This document shows, piece by piece, positions 42,701 to 53,900 of a stretch of DNA of 64,000 bases. The position numbers and the translations under genes are program-made. The notes under the pieces are model-generated. The model was not told where the DNA came from. It saw only the letters and a program-made list of their open reading frames with translations, and made no database searches. The stretch spans positions 20,646 through 84,645 of the forward strand of contig NW_026526045.1 of assembly GCF_010183535.1 (NCBI RefSeq), written 5' to 3'. How positions within the stretch are numbered: the stretch's first letter is position 1; every line of letters starts with the position of its first letter. The DNA comes from Caenorhabditis remanei. Lineage: Eukaryota; Nematoda; Chromadorea; Rhabditida; Rhabditidae.

Positions 42701-44445
42701 AAATGAAAAACGATCACTGATCGTTTTTGAGATTCTGCAGAAGAAATGAAAAACGGTCACTGATCGTTTTTGAGATTCTGCAGAAGAAATGAAAAACGGT
42801 CACTGATCGTTTTTGAGATTCTGCAGAAGAAAGGAAAAACGATCACTGATCGTTTTTGAGATTCTGCAGAAGAAATGAAAAACGGTCACTGATCGTTTTT
42901 GAGATTCTGCAGAAGAAAGGAAAAACGATCACTGATCGTTTTTGAGATTCCAACGTGGAATCACTGATCGTTTTTGAGATTCTGCAGAAGAAATGAAAAA
43001 CGATCACTGATCGTTTTTGAGATTCTGCAGAAGAAATGAAAAACGATCACTGATCGTTTTTGAGATTCTGCAGAAGAAATGAAAAACGATCACTGATCGT
43101 TTTTGAGATTCTGCAGAAGAAATGAAAAACGATCACTGATCGTTTTTGAGATTCTGCAGAAGAAATGAAAAACGATCACTGATCGTTTTTGAGATTCTGC
43201 AGAAGAAATGAAAAACGATCACTGATCGTTTTTGAGATTCTGCAGAAGAAATGAAAAACGATCACTGATCGTTTTTGAGATTCTGCAGAAGAAATGAAAA
43301 ACGATCACTGATCGTTTTTGAGATTCTGCAGAAGAAATGAAAAACGATCACTGATCGTTTTTGAGATTCTGCAGAAGAAATGAAAAACGATCACTGATCG
43401 TTTTTGAGATTCTGCAGAAGAAATGAAAAACGATCACTGATCGTTTTTGAGATTCTGCAGAAGAAATGAAAAACGATCACTGATCGTTTTTGAGATTCTG
43501 CAGAAGAAATGAAAAACGGTCACTGATCGTTTTTGAGATTCTGCAGAAGAAATGAAAAACGATCACTGATCGTTTTTGAAATTCTGCAGAAGAAATGAAA
43601 AACGACCACTGATCGTTTTTGAGATTCCAACGTGGACATGAAAAACGATCACTGATCGTTTTTGAGATTCTGCAGAAGAAATGAAAAACGATCACTGATC
43701 GTTTTTGAGATTCCAACGTGGACATGAAAAACGATCACTGATCGTTTTTGAGATTCTGCAGAAGAAATGAAAAACGGTCACTGATCGTTTTTGAGATTCT
43801 GCAGAAGAAATGAAAAACGATCACTGATCGTTTTTGAAATTCTGCAGAAGAAATGAAAAACGACCACTGATCGTTTTTGAGATTCCAACGTGGACATGAA
43901 AAACGATCACTGATCGTTTTTGAGATTCTGCAGAAGAAATGAAAAACGATCACTGATCGTTTTTGAGATTCTGCAGAAGAAATGAAAAACGATCACTGAT
44001 CGTTTTTGAGATTCCAACGTGGACATGAAAAACGATCACTGATCGTTTTTGAGATTCTGCAGAAGAAATGAAAAACGGTCACTGATCGTTTTTGAGATTC
44101 TGCAGAAGAAATGAAAAACGATCACTGATCGTTTTTGAAATTCTGCAGAAGAAATGAAAAACGACCACTGATCGTTTTTGAGATTCCAACGTGGACATGA
44201 AAAACGATCACTGATCGTTTTTGAGATTCTGCAGAAGAAATGAAAAACGATCACTGATCGTTTTTGAGATTCTGCAGAAGAAATGAAAAACGATCACTGA
44301 TCGTTTTTGAGATTCTGCAGAAGAAATGAAAAACGATCACTGATCGTTTTTGAGATTCCAACGTGGACATGAAAAACGATCACTGATCGTTTTTGAGATT
44401 CTGCAGAAGAAATGAAAAACGATCACTGATCGTTTTTGAGATTCC
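33738..44445 (+). repeat. 43-bp palindromic satellite, left block (about 250 units)
   Basis: Units read GTTTTTGAGA, TTCTGCAGAAGAAATG, AAAAACGATCACTGATC. The junction of units makes a perfect palindrome with 11-bp arms (AAAAACGATCA, central C, TGATCGTTTTT), and TTCTGCAGAA is a second perfect palindrome. Variants: a TTCCAACGTGGACATG unit (same length), a 32-bp unit with GATTCCA-ACG-TGGAATC (7-bp arms), a CGGTCAC substitution, and CTGCAGGAG. Higher-order repeats are present: identical multi-unit blocks recur at 516, 172 and 301 bp offsets (12, 4 and 7 units), for example 38313, 38829 and 39001. Short minus-strand frames of 72 codons are artefacts. Confidence 0.97.
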
Positions 44446-44660
44446 TGTGCATGATTTATTCTGGCTTACTCTGTGTGGTATTCTACTCGTTGTGGCATGT
44501 TCTGGAGTTTGTGTTGTCTCGTGTTCTTCGTCGATCTCGAGTGGGATCAGCTGGTTTACTGCTCTTTCTTTGATGGATCCTTCATACATTTCTTCGACCG
44601 ATTGTACGAGGGGAGGTGTTCCTATCAGTTTAGTGATTCTTCTGAGACACCACTCGAGGT
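44446..44660 (-). pseudogene. BEL/Pao pol C-terminal relic
   Basis: Minus-strand translation gives [12 protein letters not shown]...[17 protein letters not shown], which aligns with GRITAVKGEHPN...[17 protein letters not shown] at the end of the intact pol at 28339. It comes from a second, diverged BEL element. Only the last ~65 codons survive. The 43-bp satellite begins where the pol tail ends (QNKSCTG then satellite). Confidence 0.75.
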
Positions 44661-44894
44661 CAAAAAATCAACTAAAGTCATTCTGAAGGAGGCGAAGATC
44701 CCGGCAAAATTGGTTCGTTGCATTATAGATAATCAACATTTATTACTCTTTTTCCAGATCTCTGAGTGGAAAGACAAAGAAAGTATCGGTGTCCTGGAGC
44801 ATGTTATTCTACACAAGTTCAACCAAAACGAAGAGTTGAAAGCGAAACTTCTGGAGACTGGCGACAAGATGGTCTCGGGAACCGCCTATCAAGG
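44661..44894 (+). pseudogene. NADAR (YbiA-like) domain fragment
   Basis: Two exon-like pieces: 44661-44712 ([18 protein letters not shown]) and 44758-44894 ([38 protein letters not shown]). They are joined by a 45-bp GT-AG intron ending TTTTTCCAG. The W-x-x-K...KFxQNxxL...LLxTGD pattern is the C-terminal half of NADAR/YbiA N-glycosidase-like domains. The usual LGR motif and the following WG...N segment are missing. The next donor (44895) leads to the thiolase exon in the wrong phase, so this is not a natural fusion. Most likely a gene remnant. Family assignment rests on pattern memory only. Confidence 0.5.
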
Positions 44895-44973
44895 GTTAGA
44901 AACAAACAGCTTCATTCACTCATTTTTCACTGCAAATCCCTGGTTTTCGATAAGTAAAATGTTTTCTTTTCAG

Positions 44974-45977
44974 CCTTGGTCGAGAAGACGAAGCTACCGT
45001 ACGAGAAGCTTGATCACATCATCTGTGGAACCGTCATTCAAGGATGCAAAACCAGCAACAGAGAAGTCGCTCTTCTCGCTGGTGTTCCAGACAACATTCC
45101 AGCTCACACAGTCACTCTTGCATGTATCTCATCAAATGTTGCCATCACAACAGGAATGGGAATGTTGGCTACTGGAAATGCCAACGCTATCATTGCTGGA
45201 GGTGTCGAATTGTTATCTGACGTGCCAATTCGTTATAACAGAAAAGCTAGAAAGGCAATGCTCGGCATGAATAAGGCAAATGATTTTCTATCGAAGTTGA
45301 AGATCGGAGGAGAGATTGTCAAGAATCTTCTTTCTCCAGAATTACCAGCTGTTGCTGAATTCTCGACTGGAGAGACGATGGGGCACAGTGGAGACAGACT
45401 TGCTGCCGCTTTCAATGTTTCCAGAAGGTTTTGTAAAATAGAAAATCCGAATTCTCTTAACAAAAAATATTTTCAGAGAACAAAACGAGTTTGCTATTCG
45501 CTCGCACACTCTTGCCTCAGAAGCCGCCAAAAACGGAAACTTCACAGATTTCGTACCGGTGTTCTTAGACGGAAAGAAGCCAAAAACTATCAAGGAAGAC
45601 AACGGAATCCGTGTCTCCACAAATGGCTGTCGACTCTGAAGCCACATGGAACTGTCACCGCTGCCAACGCATCATATTCGACGGACGGAGCATCGGCTGC
45701 TCTCATTATGACTGAGGAATACGCTCTCGCCAATGGATTCAAGTATATCGGAGAGACTTCTTGTATGTAGCTCAGGTAAGATTAGAAAACAGTAAAGAAC
45801 TGAAACTCAACAATAGTTAATTTTCCAGGATCCAAAGGACCAACTCTTGCTTTCCCCAGTTTACGTCATTCTACAGTTTCTCGACAAAGCTGGACTCGGA
45901 CTGTTGGAGTGCTTAGTGAAGCATATAAAATTTGAATTTTGGAAGAGTTGTGAAGTTTCCCAAAAAGCCCCAAAATA
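44974..45977 (+). pseudogene. HADHB-like thiolase pseudogene (trifunctional enzyme beta)
   Basis: The translation matches mitochondrial trifunctional enzyme beta subunit (3-ketoacyl-CoA thiolase; C. elegans hadb-1 type). It has [35 protein letters not shown] with the nucleophilic Cys, [40 protein letters not shown] and GTVTAANASYSTDGASAA. Exons: 44974-45427, 45477-45775 and 45829 onward, with introns of 49 and 53 bp. It is broken in several ways. About 100 N-terminal residues are missing. A deletion plus frameshift lies near 45625-45645 and another frameshift near 45750. Homology stops after LLLSPVYVI...LDKAGL, losing the HEAF histidine and the CxGGGQ cysteine. In life the enzyme completes mitochondrial long-chain beta-oxidation. 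This copy cannot. Confidence 0.85.
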
Positions 45978-46017
45978 AAAATTGTTACTTTTCCTATTTT
46001 TATTCATTATAAAAGCA

Positions 46018-47124
46018 TTAGTCACATGTAATGAGTTCAGACGGTTCAAAATTCTCAATAACACAAATTTGCTGATCCGTTGTGGCTTCTCGTTTTTCGC
46101 TGTTTCGATTGCTTGTCAGTTTGTGGATGAGATCTTGAAGTTTGTTAGTTTCGATCCGTTCTTCATTCACAAGTGCTGACCCAGATGCCTGGAATGGCGT
46201 CTTTGCAAGAATTCCCGAAACGATGAAGTCATTCCTGCCACACTTGCACAATTGTTCGACGAGTTGCTTTTTCGGCGAAGGATCCAGAACAATAATTGTG
46301 ACATCTTTAGAGATCAACACCGATGGCGAGGGAATCTAAAAATAAGTTATTTGAGTACGGAACACCTGAAAAATATTCCAACTTACGGTTCGGTGGGTCA
46401 TAACAAGTGCTCGGTGTGGAACTTCTTCCGCTGATTTGCACTTCAACCACTTTATGCCGCTCTTTTTATGGATTTGATTCTCGGTAATGGTTGTTGATGA
46501 TTTCACTTGTAGAAGCTTGCGTACGAATTCAGTCTTGGTGATTTCTTTTGCACCGAGTTCGTCTATCAATCGAGCGGCAGCAACATCGTTTTCCAGCGAT
46601 GCGAGAAAGATGTTCTTGTGGCATCGGTTTCTCTTTGGAATCTTTTCGTAGTGGAGAAAGAATGCTCTTCGAGTGCTCGGGGACATCAGGAAAGCGAAAA
46701 GTCCTGATTGTTCAGTCCCCATTTCTGATGGTTCCGGTACCATTCCCTCGGTGAAAAGTTTCATATATATGTTTCTCCTTTGGTGGCAATGGTGGATCAT
46801 CTCTCGGCGTTGTTGCTCATCCACTCTTGACTTCAGCATATGAAAGAGGATGACAGCGCGCTCTTCTTCAGTGAAACTACCTTCTTTCCGGTTTCTCTCT
46901 TTTGAATAAGAGTCCCAGAGTAAAGAGAGCAGTTCGGGGTGGCACCGGTCGAATTCGAATTCAGCTGTTTTCGTGATATCCATTCCTGGACTGATCGGCG
47001 TTGTAGACGACAGAAGAACCTCGAAATTCATCTTTCCGACACAGACCACGTCGACTTTCATTTTGATTTTCTTCTCTTCTTCAGACAGAGATCGACACAT
47101 GATAGGGAGCAGTAAAAATTCCAT
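46018..47124 (-). CDS. Unknown two-exon protein, 351 aa
   Basis: Exon 1 is 46387-47124 (ATG at 47124, 246 codons); exon 2 is 46018-46335 (106 codons including TAA). The 51-bp intron has a perfect donor (ACC then GTAAGT) and acceptor (TTTTTAG), with phase 0. The joined frame has no stops, so it looks intact. I do not recognise the family. Visible features: a possible beta-strand start (VDVVCVGKMNFEVLLSS), a helical charged middle (EEERAVILFHMLKSRVDEQQRREMI), FAFLMSPSTRRAFFLHYEK, and a basic, cysteine-containing second half (LVEQLCKCGRNDFIVSGILA). There is no signal peptide or membrane segment. It converges with the thiolase relic (40 bp apart) and is divergent from the gene at 47246. Confidence 0.7.
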
Positions 47125-47245
47125 TTTCCTTCATACCAACCGTATTTTTCAGAAATAAACTTTCAAAAATTTTCAATCTTTGAATAACAAAAAATCTTTT
47201 CACGCGTGAGTTTTTTAAATATTTTTTTCATTGACATGACATTCC
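47125..47245. promoter_or_regulatory. Divergent intergenic region
   Basis: 121 bp of AT-rich DNA between two divergent genes. No clear TATA box or initiator can be assigned; trans-splicing acceptors are possible but unsupported. Confidence 0.25.
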
Positions 47246-47957
47246 ATGTTTCATGACGTAATCAACCATAAATCTTTGCCACTTGTCCAAAAAGTCATTT
47301 CTAGTTTCAAAAGCTACATCTCCTCAACAATATCCACCGAATATTACTATGGTGAGAGAGACTTTGAATGCTTTCAAAGCAAAACTAATTTACAAATTTC
47401 GAATTTCGGAAATTTTCAGAAGTCTGTTAATTGGAGCCCAGCTCTCGTACTCGTGTGTGGAGAAGAAGAAGGAAGAGAAGAAGAAGGAAGAGAAGAAGAA
47501 GGAAGAGAAGAAGGCGAAGGTGGAGAAGAAGGAGAAGAAAAGGGAGAAGAAGTAGGCAAAGAAGGAAAAAAAGAAGAAGGAGAAGGAAAGAGAAGAGAAG
47601 AAAGGAAACAGGATGAGAATTCGGATCTTCAACCGATGGTCGAACACGCCTTTGATGTTAGTATTTCAGTAATTCATTCGAAAACAAAAATAGAATGAAA
47701 GTGCATATTGAATGAATTATTTAAATTTCAGCATGTTCGTGTGCCTACTACACTAGGAGATCTGATATCGATGGAATACCAAGGATGCGTTTTTCGTAGT
47801 GTATCCAAAGAGAAGATCAATGTTCTGAATAGTGTGCCATTGGAGAAGTTGTTCGACGAAGATTTCAGCGGGATTCCACTCCTCGCAAACAGTTTAGGAT
47901 GGTTCGATCTTCGGAACTTGAAAAGGTTCGATTTTTCGGAACTTGAAAAGGTTTCGA
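47246..47957 (+). pseudogene. Unknown gene, 3' end replaced by satellite
   Basis: Possible model: exon 1 at 47246-47656, a 75-bp intron 47657-47731 ending AAATTTCAG, and exon 2 from 47732. Exon 1 contains an imperfect GAAGAAGGAAGA purine repeat giving a Glu/Gly/Arg-rich tract in this frame; in the neighbouring frame it is Lys/Glu-rich, so the true frame upstream is uncertain. Exon 2 (HVRVPTTLGDLISMEYQGCV and SVPLEKLFDEDFSGIPLL) looks like real protein. It runs into 43-bp satellite at about 47957 and stops at 47998, so the natural C-terminus is lost. Family not recognised. ATG 47246 is tentative; ATG 47350 in another frame is an alternative. Confidence 0.4.
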
Positions 47958-50900
47958 GTTTTTCATTTCTTCTGCAGAATCTCAAAAACGATCAGTGATC
48001 GTTTTTCATTTCTTCTGCAGAATCTCAAAAACGATCAGTGATCGTTTTTCATGTCCACGTTGGAATCTCAAAAACGATCAGTGATCGTTTTTCATTTCTT
48101 CTGCAGAATCTCAAAAACGATCAGTGACCGTTTTTCATTTCTTCTGCAGAATCTCAAAAACGATCAGTGATCGTTTTTCATTTCTTCTGCAGAATCTCAA
48201 AAACGATCAGTGATCGTTTTTCATTTCTTCTGCAGAATCTCAAAAACGATCAGTGACCGTTTTTCATTTCTTCTGCAGAATCTCAAAAACGATCAGTGAT
48301 CGTTTTTCATTTCTTCTGCAGAATCTCAAAAACGATCAGTGACCGTTTTTCATTTCTTCTGCAGAATCTCAAAAACGATCAGTGATCGTTTTTCATTTCT
48401 TCTGCAGAATCTCAAAAACGATCAGTGATCGTTTTTCATTTCTTCTGCAGAATCTCAAAAACGATCAGTGATCGTTTTTCATTTCTTCTGCAGAATCTCA
48501 AAAACGATCAGTGACCGTTTTTCATTTCTTCTGCAGAATCTCAAAAACGATCAGTGATCGTTTTTCATTTCTTCTGCAGAATCTCAAAAACGATCAGTGA
48601 CCGTTTTTCATTTCTTCTGCAGAATCTCAAAAACGATCAGTGATCGTTTTTCATTTCTTCTGCAGAATCTCAAAAACGATCAGTGATCGTTTTTCATTTC
48701 TTCTGCAGAATCTCAAAAACGATCAGTGATCGTTTTTCATTTCTTCTGCAGAATCTCAAAAACGATCAGTGATCGTTTTTCATGTCCACGTTGGAATCTC
48801 AAAAACGATCAGTGATCGTTTTTCATTTCTTCTGCAGAATCTCAAAAACGATCAGTGACCGTTTTTCATTTCTTCTGCAGAATCTCAAAAACGATCAGTG
48901 ATCGTTTTTCATTTCTTCTGCAGAATCTCAAAAACGATCAGTGATCGTTTTTCATTTCTTCTGCAGAATCTCAAAAACGATCAGTGATCGTTTTTCATTT
49001 CTTCTGCAGAATCTCAAAAACGATCAGTGATCGTTTTTCATGTCCACGTTGGAATCTCAAAAACGATCAGTGACCGTTTTTCATTTCTTCTGCAGAATCT
49101 CAAAAACGATCAGTGATCGTTTTTCATTTCTTCTGCAGAATCTCAAAAACGATCAGTGACCGTTTTTCATTTCTTCTGCAGAATCTCAAAAACGATCAGT
49201 GATCGTTTTTCATTTCTTCTGCAGAATCTCAAAAACGATCAGTGATCGTTTTTCATTTCTTCTGCAGAATCTCAAAAACGATCAGTGATCGTTTTTCATG
49301 TCCACGTTGGAATCTCAAAAACGATCAGTGATCGTTTTTCATTTCTTCTGCAGAATCTCAAAAACGATCAGTGATCGTTTTTCATTTCTTCTGCAGAATC
49401 TCAAAAACGATCAGTGATCGTTTTTCATTTCTCCTGCAGAATCTCAAAAACGATCAGTGATCGTTTTTCATTTCTTCTGCAGAATCTCAAAAACGATCAG
49501 TGATCGTTTTTCATTTCTTCTGCAGAATCTCAAAAACGATCAGTGATCGTTTTTCATTTCTTCTGCAGAATCTCAAAAACGATCAGTGATCGTTTTTCAT
49601 TTCTTCTGCAGAATCTCAAAACGATCAGTGATCGTTTTTCATTTCTTCTGCAGAATCTCAAAAACGATCAGTGATCGTTTTTCATTTCTTCTGCAGAATC
49701 TCAAAAACGATCAGTGATCGTTTTTCATTTCTTCTGCAGAATCTCAAAAACGATCAGTGATCGTTTTTCATGTCCACGTTGGAATCTCAAAAACGATCAG
49801 TGATCGTTTTTCATTTCTTCTGCAGAATCTCAAAAACGATCAGTGACCGTTTTTCATTTCTTCTGCAGAATCTCAAAAACGATCAGTGATCGTTTTTCAT
49901 TTCTTCTGCAGAATCTCAAAAACGATCAGTGATCGTTTTTCATTTCTTCTGCAGAATCTCAAAAACGATCAGTGATCGTTTTTCATTTCTTCTGCAGAAT
50001 CTCAAAAACGATCAGTGATCGTTTTTCATTTCTTCTGCAGAATCTCAAAAACGATCAGTGATCGTTTTTCATGTCCACGTTGGAATCTCAAAAACGATCA
50101 GTGATCGTTTTTCATTTCTTCTGCAGAATCTCAAAAACGATCAGTGACCGTTTTTCATTTCTTCTGCAGAATCTCAAAAACGATCAGTGATCGTTTTTCA
50201 TTTCTTCTGCAGAATCTCAAAAACGACCAGTGATCGTTTTTCATTTCTTCTGCAGAATCTCAAAAACGATCAGTGATCGTTTTTCATTTCTTCTGCAGAA
50301 TCTCAAAAACGATCAGTGATCGTTTTTCATTTCTTCTGCAGAATCTCAAAAACGATCAGTGATCGTTTTTCATTTCTTCTGCAGAATCTCAAAAACGATC
50401 AGTGATCGTTTTTCATGTCCACGTTGGAATCTCAAAAACGATCAGTGATCGTTTTTCATTTCTTCTGCAGAATCTCAAAAACGATCAGTGATCGTTTTTC
50501 ATTTCTTCTGCAGAATCTCAAAAACGATCAGTGATCGTTTTTCATTTCTCCTGCAGAATCTCAAAAACGATCAGTGATCGTTTTTCATTTCTTCTGCAGA
50601 ATCTCAAAAACGATCAGTGATCGTTTTTCATTTCTTCTGCAGAATCTCAAAAACGATCAGTGATCGTTTTTCATTTCTTCTGCAGAATCTCAAAAACGAT
50701 CAGTGATCGTTTTTCATGTCCACGTTGGAATCTTAAAAACGATCAGTGATCGTTTTTCATTTCTTCTGCAGAATCTCAAAAACGATCAGTGATCGTTTTT
50801 CATGTCCACGTTGGAATCTCAAAAACGATCAGTGATCGTTTTTCATTTCTTCTGCAGAATCTCAAAAACGATCAGTGATCGTTTTTCATTTCTTCTGCAG

Positions 50901-53900
50901 AATCTCAAAAACGATCAGTGATCGTTTTTCATTTCTTCTGCAGAATCTCAAAAACGATCAGTGATCGTTTTTCATGTCCACGTTGGAATCTCAAAAACGA
51001 TCAGTGATCGTTTTTCATTTCTTCTGCAGAATCTCAAAAACGATCAGTGATCGTTTTTCATTTCTTCTGCAGAATCTCAAAAACGATCAGTGATCGTTTT
51101 TCATTTCTTCTGCAGAATCTCAAAAACGATCAGTGATCGTTTTTCATGTCCACGTTGGAATCTCAAAAACGATCAGTGATCGTTTTTCATTTCTTCTGCA
51201 GAATCTCAAAAACGATCAGTGATCGTTTTTCATTTCTTCTGCAGAATCTCAAAAACGATCAGTGATCGTTTTTCATTTCTCCTGCAGAATCTCAAAAACG
51301 ATCAGTGATCGTTTTTCATTTCTTCTGCAGAATCTCAAAAACGATCAGTGATCGTTTTTCATTTCTTCTGCAGAATCTCAAAAACGATCAGTGATCGTTT
51401 TTCATTTCTTCTGCAGAATCTCAAAAACGATCAGTGATCGTTTTTCATGTCCACGTTGGAATCTCAAAAACGATCAGTGATCGTTTTTCATTTCTTCTGC
51501 AGAATCTCAAAAACGATCAGTGATCGTTTTTCATGTCCACGTTGGAATCTCAAAAACGATCAGTGATCGTTTTTCATTTCTTCTGCAGAATCTCAAAAAC
51601 GATCAGTGATCGTTTTTCATTTCTTCTGCAGAATCTCAAAAACGATCAGTGATCGTTTTTCATTTCTTCTGCAGAATCTCAAAAACGATCAGTGATCGTT
51701 TTTCATGTCCACGTTGGAATCTCAAAAACGATCAGTGATCGTTTTTCATTTCTTCTGCAGAATCTCAAAAACGATCAGTGATCGTTTTTCATTTCTTCTG
51801 CAGAATCTCAAAAACGATCAGTGATCGTTTTTCATTTCTCCTGCAGAATCTCAAAAACGATCAGTGATCGTTTTTCATTTCTTCTGCAGAATCTCAAAAA
51901 CGATCAGTGATCGTTTTTCATTTCTTCTGCAGAATCTCAAAAACGATCAGTGATCGTTTTTCATTTCTTCTGCAGAATCTCAAAAACGATCAGTGATCGT
52001 TTTTCATGTCCACGTTGGAATCTCAAAAACGATCAATGATCGTTTTTCATTTCTTCTGCAGAATCTCAAAAACGATCAGTGATCGTTTTTCATGTCCACG
52101 TTGGAATCTCAAAAACGATCAGTGATCGTTTTTCATTTCTCCTGCAGAATCTCAAAAACGATCAGTGATCGTTTTTCATTTCTTCTGCAGAATCTCAAAA
52201 ACGATAAGTGATCGTTTTTCATTTCTCCTGCAGAATCTCAAAAACGATCAGTGATCGTTTTTCATTTCTCCTGCAGAATCTCAAAAACGATCAGTGATCG
52301 TTTTTCATTTCTTCTGCAGAATCTCAAAAACGATCAGTGATCGTTTTTCATGTCCACGTTGGAATCTCAAAAACGATCAGTGATCGTTTTTCATTTCTCC
52401 TGCAGAATCTCAAAAACGATCAGTGATCGTTTTTCATTTCTCCTGCAGAATCTCAAAAACGATAAGTGATCGTTTTTCATTTCTCCTGCAGAATCTCAAA
52501 AACGATCAGTGATCGTTTTTCATTTCTCCTGCAGAATCTCAAAAACGATCAGTGATCGTTTTTCATTTCTCCTGCAGAATCTCAAAAACGATCAGTGATC
52601 GTTTTTCATTTCTTCTGCAGAATCTCAAAAACGATCAGTGATCGTTTTTCATTTCTCCTGCAGAATCTCAAAAACGATCAGTGATCGTTTTTCATTTCTC
52701 CTGCAGAATCTCAAAAACGATCAGTGATCGTTTTCCATTTCTCCTGCAGAATCTCAAAAACGATCAGTGATCGTTTTTCATTTCTCCTGCAGAATCTCAA
52801 AAACGATCAGTGATCGTTTTTCATTTCTTCTGCAGAATCTCAAAAACGATCAGTGATCGTTTTTCATTTCTCCTGCAGAATCTCAAAACGATCAGTGATC
52901 GTTTTTCATTTCTTCTGCATAATCTCAAAAACGATCAGTGATCGTTTTTCATGTCCACGTTGGAATCTCAAAAACGATCAGTGATCGTTTTTCATGTCCA
53001 CGTTGGAATCTCAAAACGATCAGTGATCGTTTTTCATTTCTTCTGCAGAATCTCAAAAACGATCAGTGATCGTTTTTCATTTCTCCTGCAGAATCTCAAA
53101 AACGATCAGTGATCGTTTTCATTTCTTCTGCAGAATCTCAAAAACGATCAGTGATCGTTTTCATTTCTTCTGCAGAATCTCAAAAACGATCAGTGATCGT
53201 TTTTCATTTCTTCTGCAGAATCTCAAAAACGATCAGTGATCGTTTTTCATTTCTCCTGCAGAATCTCAAAAACGATCAGTGATCGTTTTTCATTTCTCCT
53301 GCAGAATCTCAAAAACGATCAGTGATCGTTTTTCATTTCTCCTGCAGAATCTCAAAAACGATCAGTGATCGTTTTTCATTTCTTCTGCAGAATCTCAAAA
53401 ACGATCAGTGATCGTTTTCATTTCTTCTGCAGAATCTCAAAAACGATCAGTGATCGTTTTTCATTTCTTCTGCAGAATCTCAAAAACGATCAGTGATCGT
53501 TTTTCATTTCTTCTGCAGAATCTCAAAAACGATCAGTGATCGTTTTCATTTCTCCTGCAGAATCTCAAAAACGATCAGTGATCGTTTTTCATTTCTCCTG
53601 CAGAATCTCAAAAACGATCAGTGATCGTTTTTTCATTTCTTCTGCAGAATCTCAAAAACGATCAGTGATCGTTTTTCATTTCTTCTGCAGAATCTCAAAA
53701 ACGATCAGTGATCGTTTTTCATTTCTTCTGCAGAATCTCAAAAACGATCAGTGATCGTTTTTCATTTCTCCTGCAGAATCTCAAAAACGATCAGTGATCG
53801 TTTTTCATTTCTTCTGCAGAATCTCAAAAACGATCAGTGATCGTTTTTCATTTCTCCTGCAGAATCTCAAAAACGATCAGTGATCGTTTTTCATTTCTCC

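Noticed and set aside
44473..45270. Single 265-residue protein joining a BEL relic, NADAR fragment and thiolase
   Set aside because: The frame runs through introns and leaves the thiolase frame; homologous parts need different phases.
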